A stretch of 48,173 nt of DNA. Source: Chloroflexota bacterium. GTDB lineage: Bacteria > Chloroflexota > Limnocylindria > Limnocylindrales > Limnocylindraceae. Where the stretch lies: the NCBI GenBank assembly GCA_026389555.1, contig JAPLHQ010000013.1, forward strand, positions 1 to 48,173, in the 5' to 3' direction. Shown here one piece after another: positions 30,209-39,349 of the stretch (positions are counted from its first letter, which is position 1; each line of letters begins with the position of its first letter). Made by a program: the position numbers and the translations under genes. Under the pieces are notes generated by a model, which was not told the DNA's origin, did not search any database, and saw only the letters and a list, made by a program, of their open reading frames with translations.

Positions 30209-31180
30209 ATGACAGAGCCTGGCGCAACGATCCTGCTCACCGGAGGTGCCGGCTATGTTGGCGCAGCAACGGCCGACGCGCTCCTCGCAGCCGGCTACCA
30301 GGTCGTGGTGCTTGACAACTTGTCGACTGGACACGTTGAGTCCATCCCGAATGCCGCCTCAGCTCAGACAGGAGATTACGGCGACAGTAACCGTGTGGAG
30401 CAGCTCCTTCATACCGCGCGGATTGATGCGGTAGTTCACTGCGGCGCAAAGAGCATCGTCTCGGAGAGCGCTGAGCAGCCTGAGCTCTACTTCAACGTCA
30501 ATGTCCAGGCGAGCATCAACCTCCTTGACGCTGTGCGTAATGCGGGGATCAACGCCTTCGTCTTCTCTTCGAGCGCCGCCATCTACGGCGCCCAGCCGGC
30601 CCTGAATCTGAGTGAAGATCTACCCCCCGATCCGATCAACCCGTATGGCGCAACGAAGGTCGCCTTTGAACTCGCGCTGCGCTCATTTGCCGAGGCGGGT
30701 GAGCTGCGCGCCGTTGCCCTGCGCTACTTCAATGTTGCGGGGAGCACCGAGCGGATCAGTGAACGCCACACACCTGAGACACATCTCGTCCCGCGACTGC
30801 TGCATGCCGCCCAGAGCGGCGAGCCGTTTGAGCTCTACGGCGACGACTACGCCACGCCAGATGGCAGCGCACTCCGCGACTACGTGCACCTCTCTGATGT
30901 TGCCGCCGCCAACGTGGCCGCAGTGAAGTACGCGCTCAAGGATTCAACGAAGCCTGGCTACGCCGCCATCAACATCGGGAGCGGAGTTGGCACGAGCGTC
31001 AAGGAGGCGATTAGCGCCGTTGAGCGCTCAACAAAGCGCACGATCAACGTCCAGATCAAGCCACGCCGCGCTGGCGACCCACCGCGTCTCGTTGCAGATA
31101 TCTCTCGCGCGGCATCACTCCTCGGCTGGAAGCCGCGTCAGAGCGAGATCACCCGCATCGTCCGCAGCCTCCTCGCCTAA
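30209..31180 (+). CDS. galE: UDP-glucose 4-epimerase
   Basis: ILLTGGAGYVGAATADALLAAGYQVVVLDNLSTGH...NPYGATKVAFELALR...LRAVALRYFNVAG...TPDGSALRDYVHLSDVA. Confidence 0.95.
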   Translation: MTEPGATILLTGGAGYVGAATADALLAAGYQVVVLDNLSTGHVESIPNAASAQTGDYGDSNRVEQLLHTARIDAVVHCGAKSIVSESAEQPELYFNVNVQASINLLDAVRNAGINAFVFSSSAAIYGAQPALNLSEDLPPDPINPYGATKVAFELALRSFAEAGELRAVALRYFNVAGSTERISERHTPETHLVPRLLHAAQSGEPFELYGDDYATPDGSALRDYVHLSDVAAANVAAVKYALKDSTKPGYAAINIGSGVGTSVKEAISAVERSTKRTINVQIKPRRAGDPPRLVADISRAASLLGWKPRQSEITRIVRSLLA

Positions 31181-31212
31181 GCGGCGCGCCGGCTCCACGC
31201 TTTAGCGGACGC

Positions 31213-32454
31213 TTAGCCCTCGCGCTTCTCCGGTACGCCCTGCAGTAGATACCAGCCAACAAGCATCGTTGCGAGCAGCGTCAGCAGCCCAACGGTGTAT
31301 GCACCGTTGCCAATGATCGGATGCAAGAAGAAGATCGTGCCGCCGTAGAGCAGGCCGCCGAGCACCTGTGATCCCTTGCCAACTAGGCCGTAGAGACCGT
31401 AGAACTCGCCGAGCTGCTTCGGTGGCGAGAGTCGATACATCAGGATGCGATCTGCACCCGAGAGGCCACCGAATCCGAAGCCGAGAATGACGCCGGCAAC
31501 GATGAATGGGATCGGCGAGACGAAGAGCGAGCCGATCACGAGTGCCACAGCCCAAAGGGCGAGGACGCGATTCAGCGTCGCCTTTGGTCCGCGGCTGTCA
31601 GTGAGGCGACCCCAAACAAGTCCGCCGATCACCGCCGTTGTTGCCAAGGCAACGAGGACGTAGTTCGCCTCACTCTGCGTGAAGCCGACCGCCTGGACGG
31701 CGAAGATCGCCATGATCGAAATCACGGTGTTCTGCGCGTCGGTGTAGAAGAAGCGCGCGGTCAAGAATCGGTTGAGTCCTGGGTACTTCTTCAGCTCACG
31801 AATGGTGGCAAGGGTCGCAAGCAGCGAAGCTCCGTTTGAGGACCTGCCTGCTGGCTCTGGAACCTCTTTGATGAAGATGAAGATCGGGATTGCCAAGACG
31901 CCGAAGAGGATAGGCGCCAAGACAAAGACCTGCTCAACGCTCAGACCACCGAAGAGGATGATCACGCCGATCAGGATCGTCCCCAAGTAGCCGAGTCCGT
32001 TGCCGAGTCCTGAGACCCAGCCACGATTCTCTGGCGTGCTGACGAGCTTGATTGTTGCGTCGTAGTAGACGAGTGACGATTGATAACCAAAGTTCGCGAT
32101 GCAGAAGAGCACAACGCCAAACCCAACAGGTACTGAAGGGATGAAGATGGCAGGGATGATCGCGAGGAGGGTGAAGAAGAGCAGATACGGCAGGCGACGT
32201 CCAGCGCGGTCAGAGATTGCTCCGATCGCTGGAGAGATCAACGCATTGATGCCAACGGAGAGTGCAATCGAGATCTGCAGCCACAGGTTCCCCTGTGATT
32301 CACCGAGACCCTGCTCGCTCGTCAGATAGAGGCCGATCGCGTAGGAGAAGATTCCGTACGACCAGATCGTGTTGGCGAGGTCGTAGAGCGTCCATGATGC
32401 GATCCAGGTTGCTGGGACGGTGATACGTACGCCGCCCGTTGATCGTGAAGCCAT
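31213..32454 (-). CDS. MFS transporter, UMF1/Atg22-like family
   Basis: WTLYDLANTIWSYGIFSYAIGLYL...SPAIGAISDRAGRRLPYLLFFT...GWVSGLGNGLGYLGTI; 12-TM pattern. Confidence 0.87.
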   Translation of the reverse strand: MASRSTGGVRITVPATWIASWTLYDLANTIWSYGIFSYAIGLYLTSEQGLGESQGNLWLQISIALSVGINALISPAIGAISDRAGRRLPYLLFFTLLAIIPAIFIPSVPVGFGVVLFCIANFGYQSSLVYYDATIKLVSTPENRGWVSGLGNGLGYLGTILIGVIILFGGLSVEQVFVLAPILFGVLAIPIFIFIKEVPEPAGRSSNGASLLATLATIRELKKYPGLNRFLTARFFYTDAQNTVISIMAIFAVQAVGFTQSEANYVLVALATTAVIGGLVWGRLTDSRGPKATLNRVLALWAVALVIGSLFVSPIPFIVAGVILGFGFGGLSGADRILMYRLSPPKQLGEFYGLYGLVGKGSQVLGGLLYGGTIFFLHPIIGNGAYTVGLLTLLATMLVGWYLLQGVPEKREG

Positions 32455-32604
32455 CTCGTTGTCCTCCCTCCCTGGGCGGGCTGCGATGGGCTCGCAGCGG
32501 CCGACCAGGCTTCAAAGAGGATGGCGGCTCCCCCGCCACCGCGCGAGTGGCGGCGCGCATGGCGCACCCGCACGAAGTGAGCGTGGCGACCGCAGATTGA
32601 GCGT

Positions 32605-33342
32605 GTGCGCCGCTACGATCAGGAAATGGCACGACGAATCGCTGACCCCGCGCGCGCCTGGGCAACCCAGCTCGAAAAGCGGCGCCCTGGGCTTGTGGCG
32701 GAGGTACTCGATGGGCTCGCCGAGCTCTACGGGAGGCCGCGCTGGAAGCCGCGGCTCGACCCGATTAGCGAACTAGTCACGACCATCCTCAGTCAGAACA
32801 CGAGCGACACCAACGCGGCGCGTGCATTTGCTGCGCTACGCGAACGATACGTAGACTGGGCGGCGGTTGAGCGTGCACCAGTGCGCCAACTGGCGAGCGT
32901 GATCAAGAGTGGTGGCCTTGCGGCGCAGAAGGCGCCACGCATTAAGGCGGCGCTGAAGGCGACGCGGTTGAAAAGCGGCGACTACGACCTGAGCTTCCTT
33001 AAGGAGATGGAGCCACTCGCCGCGCGCGACTGGCTCACGGCGATCCCTGGCATCGGCCCGAAGACGGCATCAATCGTGATGCTCTTCTGTTTCGGCGTGC
33101 CGCTGATGCCAGTTGACACGCATGTGGAGCGCGTCAGTAAACGCATCGGCCTGATCCCAGAGAAGGCGAGCCTGAAGTTTGCACACGACGCCTGGCTCCA
33201 CCTGGTCCCACCTGAGCGCATGTATGAGGCGCACGTGGCGCTGATCCGACACGGTCGCGGTCACTGCGACGCGCTCCGACCAGACTGCGGTGGATGCCCT
33301 GTCCGCGCACGATGCCGACACGTCAACCGCCGGGCACTGTAG
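32605..33342 (+). CDS. Endonuclease III-like DNA glycosylase (HhH-GPD, FeS cluster)
   Basis: ELVTTILSQNTSDTNAARAFAALRERY...LTAIPGIGPKTASIVMLFCFGVPLMPVDTHVERVSKRIGLI...GHCDALRPDCGGCPVRARC (C-x6-C-x2-C-x5-C). Alternative ATG at 32626. Confidence 0.93.
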   Translation: MRRYDQEMARRIADPARAWATQLEKRRPGLVAEVLDGLAELYGRPRWKPRLDPISELVTTILSQNTSDTNAARAFAALRERYVDWAAVERAPVRQLASVIKSGGLAAQKAPRIKAALKATRLKSGDYDLSFLKEMEPLAARDWLTAIPGIGPKTASIVMLFCFGVPLMPVDTHVERVSKRIGLIPEKASLKFAHDAWLHLVPPERMYEAHVALIRHGRGHCDALRPDCGGCPVRARCRHVNRRAL

Positions 33343-33349
33343 CGACGAC

Positions 33350-33943
33350 TTAACGCGCCGACCAGTCCAGTCGCTCAAAGCGCACCGTGTCAGGGAGGCC
33401 GAGCACTTCCACCGCCTCGCCAGTTTGTAGCGCGAGCTGCTCACCGCCACCTGCAACATCCGGATCACGCAGTGCGGCGATGCGTACATCATCTGGACCA
33501 TCCGCATGCGCCAAGATGCTCCACGGCCCGAGCGCTGCGAGGCCGGCGACGGTGCGGATTGCGTGACCACCGCAGGTGCATGACGCTGCGCGCCGACCGA
33601 GCGCCATCGCTGAGGCGGAATCGGCGATCACTGTCAGACCCGGCTCAGCGATCCAGCGACGTAGCAGAGCGGCGCGTGCACTGTCTGAAGCGAGCAGCGT
33701 GGCGTCACCGCCGCAGAGAAAGATCGTGCCGTTGGTTAGATCGCTATCTCCCGATGAGAAGAGCGTCGCTTCGCAGCCGCGCTCGGCGAGGAGTCTCACG
33801 AGTGCGTCCGCCTGGCGCTCATCATGTGAGGCGAGTGAGGCGATGCTGATCGGCGCAGGAGCGGCGGCGAGCCAGCCGAGCGCCTCCGGCCACGCGTTCA
33901 CGCGAACGCCAAAACCGCCACCAGAGAGGATCAGTCGTCCCAC
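33350..33943 (-). CDS. Type 1 glutamine amidotransferase / peptidase S51-like protein
   Basis: GRLILSGGGFGVRVN...SDLTNGTIFLCGGDATLLASDSARAALLRRWIAEPGLTVIADSASAMALG. Confidence 0.55.
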   Translation of the reverse strand: MGRLILSGGGFGVRVNAWPEALGWLAAAPAPISIASLASHDERQADALVRLLAERGCEATLFSSGDSDLTNGTIFLCGGDATLLASDSARAALLRRWIAEPGLTVIADSASAMALGRRAASCTCGGHAIRTVAGLAALGPWSILAHADGPDDVRIAALRDPDVAGGGEQLALQTGEAVEVLGLPDTVRFERLDWSAR

Positions 33944-33965
33944 CTCAGCATCCTAGCGGTGCCGA

Positions 33966-35060
33966 TTGCGCCATACTCCCCAGATGAGAAGTGACGGTGC
34001 AACAGGGCGAATCGTCTTGATCGGCTCAGGGGAGATCGGTCCATCAATGGCTCCAACCCATCGCGCGCTCGTCGCCTCACTGCCGCCTCGCAATGCAGCA
34101 CCGTCGCTCGTGGCGCTTGATGGCTCGTACGACTTCCAGACGAATCGTGCCGAGATGGGCGAGAAGATCGCCGTCTTCTTCCGCTCCAAGGTTGGTGTCG
34201 CCACCACCGTTGTTGGACTTCCGGAGACGGAGCGCCCTGGCGCCGATCTCGCCCCCTCCGCATTCACCACAACGCTCGCCGCACTTGATGCGGCGAACCT
34301 CCTCTTCCTCGGGCCTGGTTCTCCGTCGCGCGCCATCTTCCGCTGGGCTGGAACACCGATCGTTGATCGTCTCATTGCGCGCATCCGTGCAGGCGCAACG
34401 CTGATCACCTCGTCTGCAGCAGCTGCGGCGAGCAGTGAGTCAACAATCCCCGTCTATGAGATTTATAAGGCTGGGCTCCCCGCGCACTGGCTCAGCGGCA
34501 TGAATCTCCTCGGCACGATGCTCGGTCTTCGCGTTGCCATTGTGCCGCACTGGAATAACGCCGAAGGGGCTACGCACGACACCTCGCGCTGCTTCATCGG
34601 TGATGTCAAGTTGCGCGAACTTGAGCGATCGCTTCCGGCAGGTGTTGCCGTGCTCGGCATTGACGAACATACGGCGCTCTCCATTGACTTCGCGACCGAG
34701 AGCGTTGCGATCCACGGGAAGGGCGCCGTTACCATCCGCATCCCTGGATCCGGTGAGACGGCGCTGCATAGCGGCGCATCCGAATCAATCGCAAACTTTT
34801 TGGCACGCTTCCCTAACGCCGACGCACCGCGCCCTGCCGCAGCGCCGCTGAGCCCAGAGGTCGTCCTCGACACAGCTCCCGCGGCCCCATCAGCGCGTGA
34901 TCTCATTGCCCCAGCGGTGGATCGTCTGATCGCCTTGCGCGCCGCCGCCCGCGCAGAGAAGCGCTACGCAGATGCGGATGCGATTCGCGACGCCATTGAG
35001 GCGCTCGGGGTAGAACTTGTTGATCAGGCTGATGGTGTCAGCTGGAGCGTCCGCTCCTAA
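33966..35060 (+). CDS. Cyanophycinase/S51-like protein fused to a CysRS/YqeB-type C-terminal module
   Basis: IVLIGSGEIGPSMAPTHRALV...PSLVALDGSYDFQTNRAEMGEKIAVFF...LLFLGPGSPSRAIFRW...TLITSSAAAAASSE; C-terminal VDRLIALRAAARAEKRYADADAIRDAIEALGVELVDQADGVSWSVR. Confidence 0.75.
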   Translation: MRHTPQMRSDGATGRIVLIGSGEIGPSMAPTHRALVASLPPRNAAPSLVALDGSYDFQTNRAEMGEKIAVFFRSKVGVATTVVGLPETERPGADLAPSAFTTTLAALDAANLLFLGPGSPSRAIFRWAGTPIVDRLIARIRAGATLITSSAAAAASSESTIPVYEIYKAGLPAHWLSGMNLLGTMLGLRVAIVPHWNNAEGATHDTSRCFIGDVKLRELERSLPAGVAVLGIDEHTALSIDFATESVAIHGKGAVTIRIPGSGETALHSGASESIANFLARFPNADAPRPAAAPLSPEVVLDTAPAAPSARDLIAPAVDRLIALRAAARAEKRYADADAIRDAIEALGVELVDQADGVSWSVRS

Positions 35061-35102
35061 GCAAGGGGCAGCAGCCTCAGGGCGCTCGGCTGGCGTTTCG
35101 CG

Positions 35103-35885
35103 CTAGCGCGTAAATTGCGACATGAACGCGCCGATCTTGCGCTGCGCCGCACTCGGCATCAGTCCTAGAATTCGCGCACTGATCGCGTTAACGAGCCCTG
35201 GAACAACGAGTGCGCGACCCGCCTCAACCGCATCGAGCGCTGCGCGGGCAACTGAGTCGGCGCTCGTCAACATGAAGCTCGGTTGTCCCGCCGTAGAAGA
35301 GAGGCCGCCACGCGCCTGAAAGCCGCTCGGCGTGTAGCCCGGCGCAACGCAAGTGACGCGCACGCCAAGTGGTCGTGCCTCCTCATGTAAGGCGAGCGTA
35401 AAGCTGCGCACGAATGCCTTTGTCGCCGCGTAGGTTGTGAATCCTGGGAACGGGAGGAAGGAGGCAACCGAAGCAACGTTTAAGATCGCGCCACTCTTTC
35501 GTGGTGCCATCGCCACCAGCGCTGCACGTGAGAGACGCATCAGCGCGTTGACATTCACTGCGATCTCGTTTGACTCGCCCTCAGCATCAAGTTCGGTGAT
35601 CTTCCCGAACCTTCCGTAGCCGGCGTTGTTAACAACGAGATCAAGTGGTGCTGCGCTATCCGCAATGCGCGCCTCAATCAGTGCGACGCCGGCAGGAGTG
35701 GCGAGATCGGCGACGATCGTTTGACTTGTTGCGCCGCTGGCACTCGCCGCGGCGGCGACGCGCGCCAGCTCATCGCCACGGCGCGCCACAAGGACAAGGT
35801 CCCAGCCGCGCTCAGCGAGTTGCAGCGCGATGCACTCGCCAATACCAGAGGAGGCCCCCGTAACAAGTGCGGTTCGACGACTCAT
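35103..35885 (-). CDS. SDR family NAD(P)-dependent oxidoreductase
   Basis: RTALVTGASSGIGECIALQLAERGWDLVLVAR...LVVNNAGYGRFG...YAATKAFVRSFTLALHEEARPLGVRVTCVAPGYT. Confidence 0.95.
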   Translation of the reverse strand: MSRRTALVTGASSGIGECIALQLAERGWDLVLVARRGDELARVAAAASASGATSQTIVADLATPAGVALIEARIADSAAPLDLVVNNAGYGRFGKITELDAEGESNEIAVNVNALMRLSRAALVAMAPRKSGAILNVASVASFLPFPGFTTYAATKAFVRSFTLALHEEARPLGVRVTCVAPGYTPSGFQARGGLSSTAGQPSFMLTSADSVARAALDAVEAGRALVVPGLVNAISARILGLMPSAAQRKIGAFMSQFTR

Positions 35886-35905
35886 CTGAGTAGTATGCTC
35901 CGCTC

Positions 35906-36355
35906 ATGAGTTTTGCGTTTGACATCATCTTCCGAACCGTGGTCGTCTATCTCTTCCTCCTCTTCGGCCTCCGCCTCATCGGCCGAGGTGAGGCGGCGCA
36001 GCTGCGCAGCGTTGACCTCGTTCTGATCCTGATCATTGCGAATGCGGTGCAGAACGCGATGGTTGGCCCTGACACATCGCTCGCCGGCGGCCTCATTGCA
36101 GCAACCACCATTCTGATCTTGGCGCGCGGACTCCGCCTTCTTGAAGGTCGCTTCCCCACGCTGCGAAAGAGTGTTGAGGGTGAGCCGGTGCTCCTTGTCC
36201 GACACGGTCACGTCTCGCAACATGGACTGACGCGGGCGGGAATGTCACACGCGGACCTTGAGGTGGCGATGCGACGGGCGGGCATTGCAAGTACGGAGAA
36301 GATCGCGCTCGCAATCTTGGAGACCGACGGCAGCGTGAGTGTGATCGGTTCGTAG
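35906..36355 (+). CDS. DUF421/YetF-like membrane protein
   Basis: FRTVVVYLFLLFGLRLIGRGEAAQLRSVDLVLILIIANAVQNAMVGPDTSLAGGLIAATTIL...MRRAGIASTEKIALAILETDGSVSVI. Confidence 0.87.
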   Translation: MSFAFDIIFRTVVVYLFLLFGLRLIGRGEAAQLRSVDLVLILIIANAVQNAMVGPDTSLAGGLIAATTILILARGLRLLEGRFPTLRKSVEGEPVLLVRHGHVSQHGLTRAGMSHADLEVAMRRAGIASTEKIALAILETDGSVSVIGS

Positions 36356-36389
36356 CATTCGGATAGGAGCGCGAACCGCCAAGAGAAGT

Positions 36390-36466
36390 TGGTAGGGGGA
36401 CCTGGACTCGAACCAGGGACCGCCGAGATATAAGCTCGGAGCTCTAACCACCTGAGCTATCCCCCC
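36390..36466 (-). tRNA. tRNA-Ile(UAU), CCA encoded
   Basis: Minus: GGGGGGATAGCTCAGGTGGTTAGAGCTCCGAGCTTATATCTCGGCGGTCCCTGGTTCGAGTCCAGGTCCCCCTACCA; anticodon stem CCGAG/CTCGG with loop CTTATAT gives anticodon TAT. Confidence 0.9.
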
Positions 36467-36483
36467 ACGGCGTACCGCGCGCC

Positions 36484-37320
36484 TTAGCCTACCCCCTCAA
36501 CGGTGGCGAGTGCGACAGAAAGTGCGGCCACGGCGAGTCCGAGCGCGCTCAACTCCCAGCCACGCTGGCGCGCCCATCGTGTTGAGGCGCCGCTACAGGC
36601 GAGGCCGGTCGCCATCATCAGGCTTGCCACCACAAGTGAAGCGGGCGCGACCCGTGCTGGTGCAACAGTGAGGACGACCCCGATCGCCGCGCCGTGTGCG
36701 AGCAGTGCAAGAGCGAGCGCACGTCGCTCACCGAGTCGCACCACCACACCGCGCAGCCCAGCGCGCGCATCCAGCACGCGATCAGCGAGACCATTCTGCA
36801 GCGCGAGACCCGCACCGCCAGGAATCGCAGCGAGTGAGAGGCCAACGATTGACGAGGGTGCGCTGAGACCAGCCGCCGCCCAGGCGAAGGGCGGAATGAT
36901 GCTGACGCCAAGCGCAAACGGGAGCCAGGAGAGCGGCGTGCTCTTCATGCCAGCGTTGTAGGCAAGACCGAGCGTGGCGCCAGCGGCGGCGAGAGTAAGC
37001 GCAAGTGAACCGAGCTGTGCCGCAGCGAGAAGACCGCAGCTCACCCCAACGGCGGCAATGACGAGCGCGGATCGCGCCGGTACGGTGCCGCTCGCCAACG
37101 GCTTCTCCGCGCGACCAGCATCACGGTGGCGATCAAAATAATCATTAAGCGAGCCGATGCAGGCGTGGATCCCGAGCATCGTTGCCGCGGCGAGCGCCGC
37201 CTGATCTGCTCGCGCCCCCGCAACGGTGGAGAGGGCGGCGGCGACGGCGGCGTTCAGCAGCGTTGGGAGGGGGTGCGCCAAGCGCACGAGCGACATCACC
37301 GTCGTGGCTCCACTACTCAT
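36484..37320 (-). CDS. UbiA family prenyltransferase
   Basis: RLAHPLPTLLNAAVAAALS...GIHACIGSLNDYFDRHRDAGRAEKPLASGTVPARSAL..; multi-TM. Confidence 0.88.
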   Translation of the reverse strand: MSSGATTVMSLVRLAHPLPTLLNAAVAAALSTVAGARADQAALAAATMLGIHACIGSLNDYFDRHRDAGRAEKPLASGTVPARSALVIAAVGVSCGLLAAAQLGSLALTLAAAGATLGLAYNAGMKSTPLSWLPFALGVSIIPPFAWAAAGLSAPSSIVGLSLAAIPGGAGLALQNGLADRVLDARAGLRGVVVRLGERRALALALLAHGAAIGVVLTVAPARVAPASLVVASLMMATGLACSGASTRWARQRGWELSALGLAVAALSVALATVEGVG

Positions 37321-37354
37321 AGGGAGAGCCTAGCCTCCTGCTATCCTCTGCGCG

Positions 37355-38389
37355 ATGACACTTCACACCCCCACTCCAATAGGCAGCAGCCTCGCCCCGG
37401 CGATCAGCGTCCGCGACCTGGTCAAGCGCTATAAGGGCTCGGATCGCAACGCTGTTGATGGCGTCTCATTTGATGTTGCGCAAGGCTCGCTCTTCGCCCT
37501 CCTTGGGCCGAACGGCGCGGGGAAGACGACCACGATCAGCATCCTCACCACCACGCTCGCCGCAACCTCTGGCAGCGTCCAAATCGCTGGCGCTGATCTC
37601 GCACACGATCAGGCCGAGGTTCGCCGACGCGTCGGCATCATCTTCCAGAAGCCGTCGCTCGATCGTGCACTCACCGGCGAAGAGAACTGCCGCTTCCACG
37701 CCGCGCTCTACGGCGCATACGCGTATCGTCCCGCCTTCTCGCTGATGCCACAGGAGTACCGCGACCGCATCGTGGAGCTCGGTGCGCTCGTCGGCCTGGA
37801 GCGCGAAGACCTCTTCAAGAAGATCTCCAAGTATTCAGGCGGCATGCGCCGCAAGTTGGAGATTGCGCGATCGCTCCTCCATCGGCCACAGGTGCTCTTC
37901 CTTGACGAACCAACCGTGGGCCTTGACCCTGAGTCGCGCCGCTCCGTTGCTGGATACTTGGATGCGATCCGGCGCAGCGAGAAGACGACGATGGTCCTCA
38001 CCACGCATTATCTCGATGAGGTTGAAATCGCTGATCGCGTCTGCATTATTGACCGTGGCAAGATTGTGGCGAACGGCACACCAGCCGAACTTCGCACTGG
38101 CACTGGCGTAACGCGCGTTGAGCTTGAGGCGGCGGATCGCGCCGCACTCGGTGCTGAAGTGCAGCGGCTCGGCCACACGCCGCAGCCAATCTCAGCAGGG
38201 TTCGCCGTTGAGGTGAGCGGCGCAGAGACGGCGCACAGTCTGCTTCGCGATCTAAAGACGCCACTCACGCGATTCGAAGTTCGCAGCCCGAGCCTTGAAG
38301 ACGCCTATCTGAAGATCGTTGCGGCAACCGCAGACGATCGTGAAGAGTCGCCACTCGACGACGCGCCGCGTAGGGGCTTCCGCCGATGA
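37355..38389 (+). CDS. ABC transporter ATP-binding protein (DrrA-like)
   Basis: LLGPNGAGKTTTISILTTTL...KYSGGMRRKLEIARSLLHRPQVLFLDEPTVGLDPESR...TTHYLDEVEIADRVCIID. Confidence 0.94.
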   Translation: MTLHTPTPIGSSLAPAISVRDLVKRYKGSDRNAVDGVSFDVAQGSLFALLGPNGAGKTTTISILTTTLAATSGSVQIAGADLAHDQAEVRRRVGIIFQKPSLDRALTGEENCRFHAALYGAYAYRPAFSLMPQEYRDRIVELGALVGLEREDLFKKISKYSGGMRRKLEIARSLLHRPQVLFLDEPTVGLDPESRRSVAGYLDAIRRSEKTTMVLTTHYLDEVEIADRVCIIDRGKIVANGTPAELRTGTGVTRVELEAADRAALGAEVQRLGHTPQPISAGFAVEVSGAETAHSLLRDLKTPLTRFEVRSPSLEDAYLKIVAATADDREESPLDDAPRRGFRR

Positions 38390-39201
38390 GCGGACTCTCG
38401 TCAACCAGCAGCGTTTCGCGCGGCTTCAGCATTCGCCGTGAGGCGGCGGCGGCCGGCGCGATTGCCGCACGCGACGTCACAAAGCTCCTTCGCGACCCGA
38501 TCCGCCTGATTGGCGGACTCGTCTTCCCAGCACTCTTTATTGGCGTCCTCGGTGGTGCATTCGCCTCAAACTTTGAGTCGCCAGGGATCGACCTGCTCCC
38601 CTTCATCTTTGCTGGGCAGCTGGCGCAAGGCGTCTGGCAGTCCGCCGCCCTCGGGCTCATCTCCATCCTTGAAGACCGAGAGAACGATTTCAGCCAAGAG
38701 ATCTTCGTTGCCCCAATCGGGCGGCGCACCATCTTGGCCGGGAAGATCCTTGGCGAATCACTCGTCGCCTTCCCACAGGCATTCACGGTGATGCTCTTCG
38801 GCATCGTGCTTGGGATTCCGCTCACGCTGGCGCAAGTCTTCGCCATCATCCCAGCGCTGATCCTGGTTGCCATCTTCGGCGCTTCGTTCGGCGCACTGAT
38901 CGTCAGCCTCCTGCCGAATCAGCGATCGGCGAACCTCCTCTTCCCGTTCATCTTCTTGCCGCAGTTCTTCCTCGCCGGCGCCTTCAACCCAATCCGTAAT
39001 CTGCCGTGGTACCTAGACATCGTCAGCCACATCGCACCGCTCCGCTACGCGGTAGATCTAATCCGTGGCGCCTATTACGGCTACCCAAATCCCGCCGTCC
39101 TCGCGGATCCACTCTGGACAACCGGTCTCATCGCCGTGCTCACCGTGGTCATGCTGAGCATTGGGACGCTCCTCTTCGTGCGGAGTGAGCGCAACCGCTA
39201 A
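38386..39201 (+). CDS. ABC-2 type transporter permease (DrrB-like)
   Basis: ATGA overlap with the ATPase; RDVTKLLRDPIRLIGGLVFPALFIGVLGGAF...LLFPFIFLPQFFLAGAFNPIRNLPWYLDIVSHIAPLRYAVDLIRGAYYG. Confidence 0.9.
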   Translation: MSGLSSTSSVSRGFSIRREAAAAGAIAARDVTKLLRDPIRLIGGLVFPALFIGVLGGAFASNFESPGIDLLPFIFAGQLAQGVWQSAALGLISILEDRENDFSQEIFVAPIGRRTILAGKILGESLVAFPQAFTVMLFGIVLGIPLTLAQVFAIIPALILVAIFGASFGALIVSLLPNQRSANLLFPFIFLPQFFLAGAFNPIRNLPWYLDIVSHIAPLRYAVDLIRGAYYGYPNPAVLADPLWTTGLIAVLTVVMLSIGTLLFVRSERNR

Positions 39202-39349
39202 CAGCACCCGCTACCACGCTCCACGTAATCAATAGCGCGGTGCTCAGAATTACCCTTTTGTGAGGGAGAGGCAGATACTCACGGTGTAGGCGCGGGCCGC
39301 ATCGTCGGATTCCCCTCGACGGTCCGCTCCAAGTACAGGAGGAGCGGGT

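Noticed and set aside
28845-30227. Long 460-aa minus-strand ORF opposite the CCA transferase gene
   Set aside because: Ser/Ala/Arg-rich shadow ORF with no recognisable domain; the plus strand encodes a clear tRNA nucleotidyltransferase. Typical of high-GC antisense frames.
38386-39201. Drug/antibiotic exporter tied to a biosynthetic cluster
   Set aside because: The DrrAB-like ABC pair is real, but no biosynthetic genes flank it; the substrate cannot be inferred.
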